A DNA stretch of 64,000 bases, taken from Excoecaria cochinchinensis. Lineage: Eukaryota; Streptophyta; Magnoliopsida; Malpighiales; Euphorbiaceae. The stretch covers positions 32,069,001 through 32,133,000 of the forward strand of contig CANTUQ010000004.1 of assembly GCA_947683425.1 (NCBI GenBank), read 5' to 3'. Of the stretch, positions 11,485 through 21,625 are shown in pieces (the stretch's first letter is position 1; each line of letters begins with the position of its first letter). The notes beneath the pieces are model-generated. The model made no database searches. It was not told the origin of the DNA and was given only the letters and a program-made list of their open reading frames with translations. Both the position numbers and the translations under genes were made by a program.

Positions 11485-12042
11485 TATAGACACCGGGTCC
11501 TAAGACAGCCCAGATCAGAGTTACCCAATGATAATAAGATGTCTTGTCACAGGCAAAAAGGTTGAAAGTGGTGATTTCCTGTTTAAATTTGCATTTTAGA
11601 GTGAAAAAGTAAAAAAATAATAAAAAATATTTTGAAAATTAGATTTGAAAAATGGGGTTTAGAAATTGTAGTATTTTTAGTTAATCTTTAACAATAAAAA
11701 AAATATAAAATAAAAAAAATTTCCGAGCGTCGGCCGCGGCGGTGCCTTGCAGCAACGCGCACGACGTTGCTCGCGCATGCGACGCGGGATTGTTCGCGCG
11801 ACGCCGCGCGTATGCTGGGCGAGCGCTCTCGCCCAGCGTGCGCTACGGACGCCCGACGGGCATCCGTAGCCCCTGTCGGCCACAAAATGGCCATTTTCGC
11901 CCCAAAACTGATTTTTTTCCGATTTTTTATGATTTTTTAAGGGATTTTCAGGTTTTTTTCAATTTTTAAAATTCAAAATAGTTAATATCTGATTTAATTA
12001 GGTCTTACCCCTTTATTTATTTTTATTTTCCTATTTTCTTGA

Positions 12043-12050
12043 TATAAAAT
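12043..12050 (+). promoter_or_regulatory. TATA box of B 3' LTR
   Basis: TATAAAAT is followed by a purine tract and then a CT-rich leader (TTCTTCATCTTTTCTCTTC). Its place between the GC island and the AT-rich leader matches the TATA position in the other LTRs. Confidence 0.6.
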
Positions 12051-13939
12051 GAAAAAGATGGAAGGGGAAAAGGGGGGAATTTTTTCTAGGGTTTTTCTTC
12101 ATCTTTTCTCTTCTTCTTCCTCTCAAATTCTCTCTAAAATTTTCAAACTTTCCCCACCAAAAAAGAACACAAAAATTCAGTTCAACTTTTTCATCTTTTT
12201 TTTTTTCTAATAGAATTTCTTCTAAACATATATTTAGAAGGAGTTTTGTTGGTAGATTTAATTTTGAGACAAATACAACAATTATTTGCTCTCAAAATTC
12301 TTTTTTAACTTTTTATTTGTGTTCAATTAAACTTTCTTCCATTGATTTTCTTTTGAATCTCTTTTTGATGAAAAGTTAATTTTGAGACAAACAAAATAGT
12401 TGTTTGTTATCAAAATCTAATTTTTTTTCATTTGATTTTCTAAAAATAAGATTTTTTTTTTCATATGTTTTGTTTCTTAAGACAAATAAATAATTGTTTG
12501 TTCTTAGGATCATTTTTATTTTTTATCAATAAAAATTATTTTTTAGGCAAAGAAATTAATTCTTTGTTCTTAAAGAATTTTGATCATTTTTTTAATCTTT
12601 TTTCTTGGAATAAAATTCCAACATTTTCATATCTCAATTCTAATCTTGCAAACCAAAATAAGAAAATCAATCATCATTTTTACTTTCGTCGAATCCGAAA
12701 CTCTGATGGTAAACATTCTTGGTTTGACGCTTTTATTTTATTTTATTTCTGTGCATATTTAATTTATTCATGTATATTTTTATCATTTTCATTTATTCAT
12801 TTATTCTATTAGTTTTATATTTGTTTTACTTATATGTTCATATAGTATTTTATTCTTATTCACACGAATATTGATTTCTTTTAATTCTTAACATGTAATT
12901 GATTTATTTTGCTTTGATTTCTCATTATTTTTTAACATATAATTAATAAATTCATGTTAATTGATATTTTTACCATGTAAATGTTTTATATTAATTGTGA
13001 TTATATTGATTAACCATGTCATTCATTTAATTGCTATCATTATTTTGTTATTCATTTTTTATCATTCTTTTATCATTGTCATTGCTATTTATTCATTCAT
13101 TTATTTATTTTCATTTAGTCATCATTATTATTATCATGTTCATATTTTTACATATTAACTCATTAACATGTTTTATTTATTCCAGTTAAATCATTTAATT
13201 CTTTTATCATTTAATGTATATTTTCATTTATTTTGATTTGTTAACATTTTAATTCAATTATCATTCTTTCACATCACCTTGTTTTATTTTAATTTGTCAT
13301 TCATTTATTATTATTTAATTGATTTAATTACTAACGTTATTTCATCTGTATTTTGTTTGTTTATGTCAAAATTTATTTTCCGCTTGGGCATTTTTGCGAG
13401 CACATGAGGGGATCCAGAAGGCTCATTTGGGTTAAATGTTTAATTGCTTTATTTGTAATATTTTATTTATTTGCCTTATTTATTTTTCCATGTAATCTTT
13501 AATAAAATTATTTATTTCAAGCACGCTAAAAAGAAAATCACAAAAACATTTCTATTAATTAATTCGACATTTTTTCTAAATAAAAATGGGACCAATGTCC
13601 TATTTTTTCATACCCAAATAAATCATCACCTTTAACACTTTTTTAAAAGTATGCATGCGGGGACCAATGTCCTCATTCTTAATCAATATCCCGATTTATG
13701 TATGATTTGTATTCAATCTACAATGGGGGTGGTATTCTGCCCCTAGTTTTGTTGTATTTATTTTCATATACTTTATTTTAATGTTGCTTTATTCATCGCT
13801 TTCATTATGTGATTGACATGCGCTTTAATTAATTGCATTAAACTGAATGAAATAAATTCAAAACTTAAATATAAGCTTAATCAAGATATGAATAAATGGG
13901 AAGTCCCGAACCTACTCTGGTCTTTGTGCTCAATGAGGC

Positions 13940-14245
13940 GAGAGGGCCACCTCGGCATTTTGTTGGGGTGGAAACCCCCAAGACACCTCTTGTGACCCGT
14001 AAAAAAGGCTCAAACTTGCATAGTCCTAGGCGCCACGAGGCGAGAGGGCCATCTTAATGTTCTATTAAGATGGATACCTCCAAGATACCTCTGGCTTGCC
14101 CAAGCGTGAGGCTAGAGGGCCGCTCTATCATTAGGACGGAAACCTCCAAGACACCTCCGGCTTGCCTATGATGGACATAGCAGTGCTGTCTTAGGCTCAC
14201 TGAGGCTAGACAACCTTTCCCAATATTTTATTGGGTGGCGACTCC
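13940..14245 (+). promoter_or_regulatory. U5 array of four stem-loops
   Basis: Four degenerate ~90-100-base units each hold a hairpin: 13947-13971, 14049-14073 (arms CCATCTTAAT and ATTAAGATGG, loop GTTCT), 14120-14139 and about 14219-14235. Each is followed by a CC(A)A..ACCTC phrase. Equivalent arrays lie in the other LTRs. Confidence 0.7.
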
Positions 14246-14368
14246 AAGAAACCTCCTTGTTGCCCAAACTAGACGCACTTGTAATTTCCTACAAGTTTTC
14301 ATGAACCTCATCCTGATCGCCCTGAAAGAGGGCGGTTCGGGGAGCCCCGAGGTTCGGCGCGCGTCACA

Positions 14369-15086
14369 ACATATTAGTAAAAATTTACTTAGCAATAAGG
14401 TGAATTGATAGTAATATTAAAATGAAAGAATAAAAGTGTTAGTTTAGTAAAGAATAAGAAATATATAGTAGGAATGAAAACGAGCGTTATAAAATAATTG
14501 TTATGCATGTGTGTGTGATTGCTTGGCTAGTGGAAAGTTTTGAATTGGTAACCACCACTGAGCATTTTAATGCTCAGCACGTAGTTTTATTGACTGCATG
14601 CAGGTACAGTGGGTTTTTGTGAGGAGAAAGCATAGCTCAAGATATTTCAAAGCTGAAGGAATATAGTTAAGGAAGAATCTATTTTGTATAAACTTTTGAG
14701 AGTTGTATATGCATTAATGCATCTTTCTTTTGGATATTGTATTAGTATGCATATGAACAAATATTTATGGTTATATGTAATTAGTAAATATTATGATGGT
14801 TTTGGATTGGTGGATGGCATGTATTATAGTTGTCCCCAGGATGGGCTGTGTATTGTTTGATTTGCAGGGTGGTTTATTGATATTATAGCCGTTATGCCGC
14901 TGGTTTTCTCCTAGACAATCATTGACCTTTAACATTACTAAGCCATTAATGGGAATAACAAGATTCAATTAAGTAGGACAATTAAAAGGAATTATTGGTT
15001 TTAGAAAAAAAAATTTGCCCGAATTTTTCCATGGTAATCAAGCACTCATAACTTGTGTTAAGTATGAGGATGGTAAGGGTGTTACA
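14369..15086 (+). repeat. Tekay-type 3' LTR, right part
   Basis: Continues the LTR interrupted at 3184. It contains a near-perfect hairpin CTGAGCATT/TT/AATGCTCAG (14558-14577), then TGCATGCAGGTACAG, and ends GGGTGTTACA at 15086. The following base begins truncated LTR sequence of element E, so the Tekay element landed inside E's LTR. Confidence 0.8.
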
Positions 15087-16915
15087 GAATGAGTCATATA
15101 TAATAACCGAATAACCGGCCCGATGTGTCCAGAATTCTCCCACATCTAGAAATTCCTTAAGCGAGGGAAGCACTCGTAAAGGACCAATTAAGCAATAATA
15201 ATAATAATAATAATAATATAAGAAAAAGGGAAAGTAAACCATTAATATCATGAAAATACTCAAATAAATAAATAAAACCTAATAAAAATATTTAAAAGAC
15301 ATAGATAAAAAGGAAATATTTAAACAAATAAACATGGAAACAAAACATGCAAAAAGAAGCAAAAAAAAAACAATTAAAATAAAGGAAAAGAATAAGTCAC
15401 AGACGGCCACAAGCAGCCCACAGATGGGACAGGCCATGGAAAGGGTCAAAGTCAACCCTGAAGGACCACAGACGGTCAACCAGAGTTGACCAGACGACCA
15501 CAATAAAGGGACAAACGGGACAAAACATGGATTCCGTTATATCCCGTCTCTCACTATGACAGACAGCCATCTACCGCTGCTTCTTCTCGTTTGTGATGGG
15601 CAGAAATGAGAAAATATGCAAGAAACAACACCAAGACATGAAAAAACTTAATCTTATACTTAAACATCCCCATTCATGCCATTTTTTATGATCAAAAAGC
15701 ATAAAACATCATTTATGAACTTAAACAAACTCATTAAAGCTGGAAAAAACTAAAAAACCATAAAAGCATATTTTAGAGAGAGAAAGAAATAGAGAACTGC
15801 CAAAAATGGCCAAAACACCCAATCATTGGTCATTTTTTCATGCATTTATGGCATAAAAAGGTTAAAACACACATCGAAACACATAAAAAAAACTATATAA
15901 AAAAACCAAGAAATCAAGAAATCATATATTTACATTTTTAAAATTTAAAATACTCTAAAAATGAAATACTAGTAAACTAAGCACGAAATGAGAGGTCTAG
16001 GCTTAGAACGTTTACCCTCGAATGCTTATCTCAAGAAAACGAAGATCCGTTGCTCCTTTTCTTTGGCTTTAACAGATTTAAAATCTCACAGTTCAATGCT
16101 TTTTCTCTCTCTAATAATTTGAAAATGTTTTTTGAAGAGAGAGTGGGAATATAAGGATTTAAGACAAAGAAATTGTTTTCATTTGCCCAAAATCTCTTTA
16201 TTTAGTGTTACCTAAAGAACTAATGAGAAAAAGCTATGAAGTTTGAAACTTTCTCTCTCTAGCTCTTCTCTTTCTCTCACTGGAATTCTCTGCATCTTCT
16301 TTGTTAAGGAAAGACCAACCCCTTCTCTCCCCTTTTCTCTTTTTATTTATACCTAAGCCTAGATTTTATATTATTCCTAAATCAAGGATGGTAAACCAAA
16401 TAATCTTCTTAAGACACCTTCAGTCAGAGTTGGTGAAAACACCTATCCCTCTCTCTATTTTTGTGCTGCACAGAACTGGTTTCTATGCAAAAATGTCCTA
16501 CAGACGAGAGTCTATGGCAAGCGTAGAAGAAAATCACAAAAGCCACTGATCGGTGACTCAGCGTGATAGACAAGCGTCTCCCTAGCTAGAGACAGCCGTC
16601 CGTCAAGACTTTCTACCAAAATCACGAAATTGTCATCGCTATAGTAGTACTGGGAGGGACAAGCAAGAGAGGGTAGCTGACGGGCATCTGTACTATAATA
16701 GATGGCCGTCTACCACCAAAATTTTAGAATTTTGCCAAAAGAGTCAATTCTCAGCCCCGAAAAAGACCCGAAAAGATAAAACCTCAAAAGAGCTTTTAAA
16801 ATGTAAAAAATAAAAGCTAGGAATTCAGCATTCTCCATTTTCAACCTCTGATACAAGTATTAAAATCATCATTAAGTAGTTTCGATCTGAGCTGCTTCAG
16901 GACCTGGTGTTTATA
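15087..16915 (-). repeat. 3' LTR of E, truncated at its U5 end
   Basis: On the minus strand it starts TATAAACACCAGGTCCTG at 16915. It has a GACGG/CGTC cluster (16720-16560), a TATA box TATAAATAAA (16351-16342), a CT-rich leader, and a second GACGG cluster (15600-15380). It is cut at 15087 by the Tekay LTR end. An (AAT)n run lies near 15188-15215. The layout matches the G LTR at 30974-33262. Confidence 0.8.
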
Positions 16916-17029
16916 GTTGCCCCTAATTTTGGAATGGCTAGTGCAGGGGTGCCTAGGTGAGCCAAAATTCAGAGACATGTACCTGAAGCAGTTAATGTTT
17001 GTTGTTATGGTGGTGGAGCGACAATTGCC
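16916..17029 (-). other. PPT border of E
   Basis: On the minus strand the sequence CTGAATTTTGGCTCACCTAG leads to CCAAAATTAGGGGCAAC, the same border as in B, F and G, directly before the LTR start. Confidence 0.75.
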
Positions 17030-17595
17030 ATGATCATGCTAACCCTTCATAGAGTGGTAGTGCCATCATCATACAAGCCTATGTGGAATCGACAATTGTT
17101 GTGATCGTGTTAACCCTCCATAGAGTAGTAGTGCCATTATCGTGCAAGCCTTTATAGAAGCGACAGTTGCCATGGTCGTGCCAACGCTCTGCAGAGTAGT
17201 AGTGCCGCCATCATGCAAGCCTTTTGTGGAAGCAGCAGTTCCCGTGGTCGTGCTAACCCTCCGTAGAGTAATAGTGTCACCATCGTGCAAGCCTTTTGTG
17301 GAAGCAGCAGTTGCCGTGGTCGTGCCAACTCTCCGTGGAGTAGTAGTACCGCCATCATGCAAGCCTTTTGTGGAAGCGGCAGTTGTCGTGGTTGTGCTAA
17401 CCCTCCATAGAGTAGTAGTGTTACCATCGTGCAAGCCTTTTGTGGAAACGGTAGTTACCATGGTTATGCTAACCCTACGTAGAGTAGTAGTGCCACCATT
17501 GTGCAAGCCTTTTAAAGTGGCAGTTGTCATGATCGTGCAAACCTCTGATAAAGTGGTAGTGCCGTCATTGTGCAATCCTTTTGTAAGTTGTGAAA
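17030..17595 (-). repeat. 72-bp tandem repeat array of E (about 7-8 copies)
   Basis: AGAGTAGTAGTG-type starts recur at 17193, 17265, 17337 and onward, exactly 72 bases apart. The unit contains CATGCAAGCCTTTTGTGGAA. Because 72 is a multiple of three, several frames stay open on both strands (210 codons on minus at 17069-17701, 169 on plus). I treat those ORFs as by-products of the array. Confidence 0.9.
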
Positions 17596-18204
17596 TTGTG
17601 CCCTTTGAGAGGTCTTGGGATAATTTGCCCCCCTCTTTTGGGTTTGCATGATATCCTATTGTGTAGAATTCGTTTTGATCTGATAGTCTTTGAATCACCA
17701 CCCTTTTTATGTGTTTGCATGATTTCCTCTTATAGGCGATCTTTATCTTGACTTGAGTGTCTACAAACCACTTGTGTTTTCTGAGAATAAATTGTCAGAC
17801 AATTGCATGGATCAAGTTTGGTAATTACAGTTTATTCTATCTTTTATACTCTCTTTTCTTCTTTAGCATTTAACACTTGTCCTTCATGATTATCTTGTTA
17901 CCATGTATATATTCTTTTTTTATTTTTAACATTATCACCATTTCATTTCATTTTGTTTCATTCATTTTTCCATTTTTATGTCCCTTTATCATCTGGTTGC
18001 CATCATTCATTTTATTTTATTTATACATTATTCATTATTATTTATTTTATTATCCATTTTACCATTTTTATTTTATTTTTATTATCATTTGGTCAGATCA
18101 TAACAAAAGGGAATACATGAAACTATAAAATATAACCTAAACATGCGAAACTTACATACAAATAGGGCAATTTTAAACAAAAAAAAGCAAAAAATACAAA
18201 TTTG
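17596..18204. other. AT-rich noncoding region of E
   Basis: Long ATTTTT/CATTT-rich sequence with no recognisable product. It separates the sense extra ORF from the tandem array; H has comparable AT-rich sequence at 29620-29780. Confidence 0.5.
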
Positions 18205-19910
18205 AATCTCCCTGAAGACATGTGATAAAAAGGTGGGTAGTCCATGGGTGCTTCCTCAAGATCATCATCATCTAATAGATACACCGACTGTACCTAAGAG
18301 GCAGACAGCTCGGACTCTAGCTGGGCATGAGAGGTAGAAGGCCAGTCAGTGACATCCTTTGGTGGCAGCCTAGGTGCAGGCGAGTGTACCACAGGTGGTT
18401 ATAGCTCAACCCCTACCTGTTTGTCCATGAACAGGCGAGCCATAATGGTTAGGAAACTCACAAGGGTAGTGAAACTCGTCTCCAGGGAAGCAAGGATCCG
18501 AGTGTGGTCCTCCTATCTACATCCGACTCCCTCTGCCAGGGTGCTAAACCGACTCTACATCTCCTCTCACAAATCTTTCACTGCCTGTGATAATCTTAGA
18601 ATCGTGACCTCTAACATCTCAAGTCTCAACCTCACCATAGCCATCGTCTCATCCAAAACCTGATTAGCCTCGTCGATCCGCTGGGCAACTGCTGCCAAAG
18701 TCTACTCGACCCTACCCATGTGCTTACCCAAAACCTGTAACCCCTCGTCCATCCACTGGCCCTATGCAATCAGGATGGCCATCATCTCCTGCTGTGTGTT
18801 AGCGTGAGGCTCGGATTGTGGTGGAGCCATGGACATGGAAACCCCGAGATGGCTATATAGATGGTACCTCCTCTTAACCCTGGTAGCTGCTGCACTATAC
18901 TGAGAAGGTGCTAGGTCATGTCCTGGTGATCATGGAGGATCCTTTATACCTAATAGCTCATCTAACCCATCTCCTAAATCCATAACTCGGGAACCCTCCT
19001 AAGGCATATGAGGAGGCTCTTGCTCCTCCAGCTATGGTACAGGCTACTCCTCAGGGATCTCCTTTGTAGACAGAAGTAGAGGTAAGTGATATGCCTGCCT
19101 AGTCTTGTGAACCGTCATAAGTCTGTAGACCCCCGAGTGGTGAGTACCTATGCTATCATCCTCATGTTGCGCGCTGCCCCTGTCTCTATGTAGATATCTA
19201 GATCCAAGGGAGGCTAATCTGAGTGATCACCCTGCCCACATATATCTCTATAGTGGCCGATGTACCAATCTGATGTAGGTTTGTAATGACCTCGTGACTG
19301 ATGTCGATGTGCCGACCCTGGCTCATGGCCCATAAACTCCATATCTCGGTGGCATTGAGAGACCCCTACGTACCCTGATGCCCGAAATATGATATTGAAA
19401 TCTGGATGTATCACAATGTCTGGGATGAGATCATAGTGCTCTTAGCTATATCAGGATGATAAACAGCCCCCTCTAATGTGATTAGAGCCCAGTGATCCCT
19501 GTGGACAAACCTCTTGGGCATCACTACCACCTCGCCCGTCAGCAAGCCCAAAGCCTCTGTAAACCCTCTTCGACTCATGTGTACGATCCCTGACTCGAAA
19601 TGATATAGCCCCAACCTCAGTCTCTAGCCTCTGAAAGCCTCCATATGTTAGGGTTGCCAAAAATTCTTTGACTACTTTCGGATAGGTCTAGAATTCTGGC
19701 TCAAAAAATAGGGTCCATTCGGCCACTGCTAGTAGAGTGTCAACCTCGTCTACCATCCCCATCTACTGTAGGAATGGGCATGACATGAATTGACTAGATC
19801 GAATCTGCACCTGAGCTATGACCTAAAACCAGCGCCTCTACTCGCAGGTCATCCACTCAGGAGCTAGTGGTACTGGTGGTGCCTGGGGGTGGATTCCGTC
19901 TATGAGACAT
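18205..19910 (-). pseudogene. Sense extra ORF of E, Athila-ORF1/Transposase_32-like (tentative), broken
   Basis: Start chosen at 19910 (MSHRRNPPPG), about 85 bases below a minus-strand TATA. Segments in changing frames include YPKVVKEFLATLTYGG, ETEVGAISFRVRDRTHE, GFTEALGLLTGEVVVMPKRF and WALITLEGAVYHPDIAKS. The C-terminal part is rich in heptad-like leucines (RLRLEMLEVTILRLSQAV), suggesting coiled coil, with an acidic tail (YLLDDDDLEEAPMDY). The N-terminal half resembles ORF1-type proteins of Athila and related gypsy elements; I cannot confirm the family by eye. Many stops and shifts make it inactive. It sits between gag and the 3' array, where Tat-lineage elements often carry extra ORFs. The end is approximate. 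Confidence 0.6.
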
Positions 19911-19990
19911 TTGAAAAAGAAAATTCAATAGTCGATTTCAATAGGAGGAATCCAAAATGCAAGCATAATTGCAATGGGTTTAAGTGTGTG

Positions 19991-20000
19991 CCTTTTATAG
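19991..20000 (-). promoter_or_regulatory. TATA box upstream of sense extra ORF
   Basis: Minus-strand CTATAAAAGG lies 81 bases above the ATG at 19910, a normal TATA-to-start spacing. A second candidate, CCTATAAAAG, lies near 20975 beside a GACGGGC cluster. Confidence 0.5.
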
Positions 20001-21190
20001 AAATTTTGACAGCATTTCGACTAGGAAATGCCTACCCCCTGCATGCAAATACACAATGGATAGGCCTCAGGCCCTAAACAAAATCATCATAGCAAAACCG
20101 TCATATAATAAAGGTCCATATAATAAAGAATTAACAACTTCTCGATCAGTTGTCGCCTCCCAATACATGAAAAGATGTCACCCCAACATAAGCATGCCCC
20201 AAGTCTAAGCCTCCAAGGATGGGCTTTTCTAGCAATCATGCATATCACTAATGTTATAATATATTCACAAATCGCATAAACCAATTGATTCAGTTAGCTA
20301 GCATAACCATGCTCACCTCAAACCGGGTAGCCAAAATCAAAAATAGAATACACATTTCCCTTATTATATATTTACTCTTTTCTGTGGGTAATAAAGAACC
20401 AAATTATATAAACAAGCCAAAGAAAACTCATAATACATACGTAAAAAGGGAAAATGAATTAAACAAAGGTAGAGTTACATAAGTGGGAGGAACCAAAGAA
20501 AGTGAGGCAGCGGCAGCAAACACACAAATTAGCCCTCCAAAAAAATGAAATGAACTTAAAATAAACTAAATAAAGTAAAAAAAAAAAATAAAAGAAGAGC
20601 AAAAGGCAGGGACAGTTACTGCCCATAAACCCCTTAGTGTGCATTTTACCCAAAAGAAGAAATTCTTCATAATACTCCAAAATTTCACCATAAATGTGCA
20701 TTTTAATATTTATTTTCCTAAAAATGAAGAAGAAAACTTATTGTAGGCTTTAATGGCAAAATGTATAAGACTTGATGAAATGGAGCAAAAATGGTCTCCC
20801 AAGTTGCGTGCTTCAACCAGGAACTTGTGGGCACAAACGATGCGTCAAACGGAGCTCAGATGAGGGAGAAATAGCCAAAAAAAGGGAAAGAATGGCATCG
20901 GTCTTGCGAAACAGAAGAGAGAAGAAGAAGAGGGGAGAAGAAAAGAAGGAAAAGGAAGAAGAAGAGACACTTTTATAGGTTAGCGTCACAGACGGGCACA
21001 CCGTCTCCATGCCACGGGCAAAGCTCCATCTCGCCCGTCAGCAAAATTCCCCCTTTTTCAAATTCAAATCTCAAAATTCAAAATTCCTCTTCATTCCCTT
21101 ATTTTCCCACTTTTAATTACTTACATTTTATCAAATTAAGACAATAAAATTAATGTGCTAGAACCTGTAAACATTATTATTATTATTATT

Positions 21191-21238
<48 letters not shown>

Positions 21239-21484
21239 TGCGTACATATATATTTTTTTCAGTATACTCCCTGAATGTCCGATTCTTTGCTCCCATTGAT
21301 GCCTTTCCAAGATTCTTTTTCCTATGAAATTTATAAAAGAGAAGATTCACATGGTAAAATATGAATGTGAAATGCACGATCATGCTAGGAAATAGTAAAG
21401 AACCAAATTTCCAAGTGAGTCTGGGGTGATGGATGGGTTGGCCATGGCTCATAGGCTTACCACAGCCATTTATCCTTCCTTTTC
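20001..21484. other. Noncoding region between the divergent extra ORFs
   Basis: Contains, on the minus strand, a GACGGGC/CCGTCTG cluster (20990-21045) followed by CCTATAAAAG (~20975) and a CT-rich leader (20970-20890). That order is the same as in the U3/R of the LTRs here. A compound microsatellite lies at 21177-21238. The region could hold a bidirectional promoter or an LTR fragment. Confidence 0.5.
21177..21238. repeat. Compound microsatellite (ATT)n(TA)n(CA)n
   Basis: Uninterrupted ATT, then TA, then CA repeats are visible directly in the sequence. Confidence 0.95.
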
Positions 21485-21493
21485 TATAAATAG
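21485..21493 (+). promoter_or_regulatory. TATA box of antisense extra ORF
   Basis: TATAAATAG lies about 140 bases above the ATG at 21626, with a CT-rich leader (TTTTCTCTCTTTCCCTC) between. Confidence 0.6.
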
Positions 21494-21625
21494 AGCTCTG
21501 CCCCTAAGATTTGTGCATTGGACTTTCTTCACAGCTTGGCCCCAATTTTTGCCAATAAGTATTTTCTCTCTTTCCCTCTAGTTTCTTCTCCTTTTTATAT
21601 TTTTTTTAGCACAAATATCCCGATC

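Larger units (their letters stand above)
3185..14368 (+). mobile_element. Tat/Ogre-like LTR retrotransposon B, degenerate, nested in the Tekay LTR
   Basis: The element runs from a 5' LTR (3185-3759) to a 3' LTR (11485-14368), with outer ends TGTAGACAC and GCGTCACA. The flanking 5-mers are ACATG (3180-3184) and ACATA (14369-14373), a 4/5 target-site duplication. Removing it rejoins the two halves of the Tekay LTR. Inside are a tRNA-Arg-type PBS, leader, broken gag, small RT and integrase remnants and two tandem-repeat blocks. The 5' LTR has lost over 2 kb relative to the 3' LTR. The Tat/Ogre assignment rests on the PBS, gag type and tandem repeats before the 3' LTR. Confidence 0.85.
11485..14368 (+). 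repeat. 3' LTR of B (2.88 kb)
   Basis: It starts TATAGACACC (TG changed to TA) and ends GGTTCGGCGCGCGTCACA. Layout: GC-rich U3 island at 11726-11880 with GCGCTCTCGCCCAGCGTGCG and CCGACGGGCATCCGTAG; TATA at 12043-12050; long AT-rich leader with CT-rich start (12080-12130); then a U5 block from about 13900 with repeated stem-loops and an internal PBS-like TGGCGACTCC (14236-14245). No real ORF. Confidence 0.88.

Noticed and set aside
12465..13158. ORFs rich in F, I, L, Y
   Set aside because: AT-rich LTR leader of B translated by chance; hydrophobic bias follows base composition.
17142..17651. 169-codon ORF on plus strand
   Set aside because: It is the antisense reading of the 72-bp array; unit length divisible by three keeps it open. 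No start context, domain or non-repeat part.
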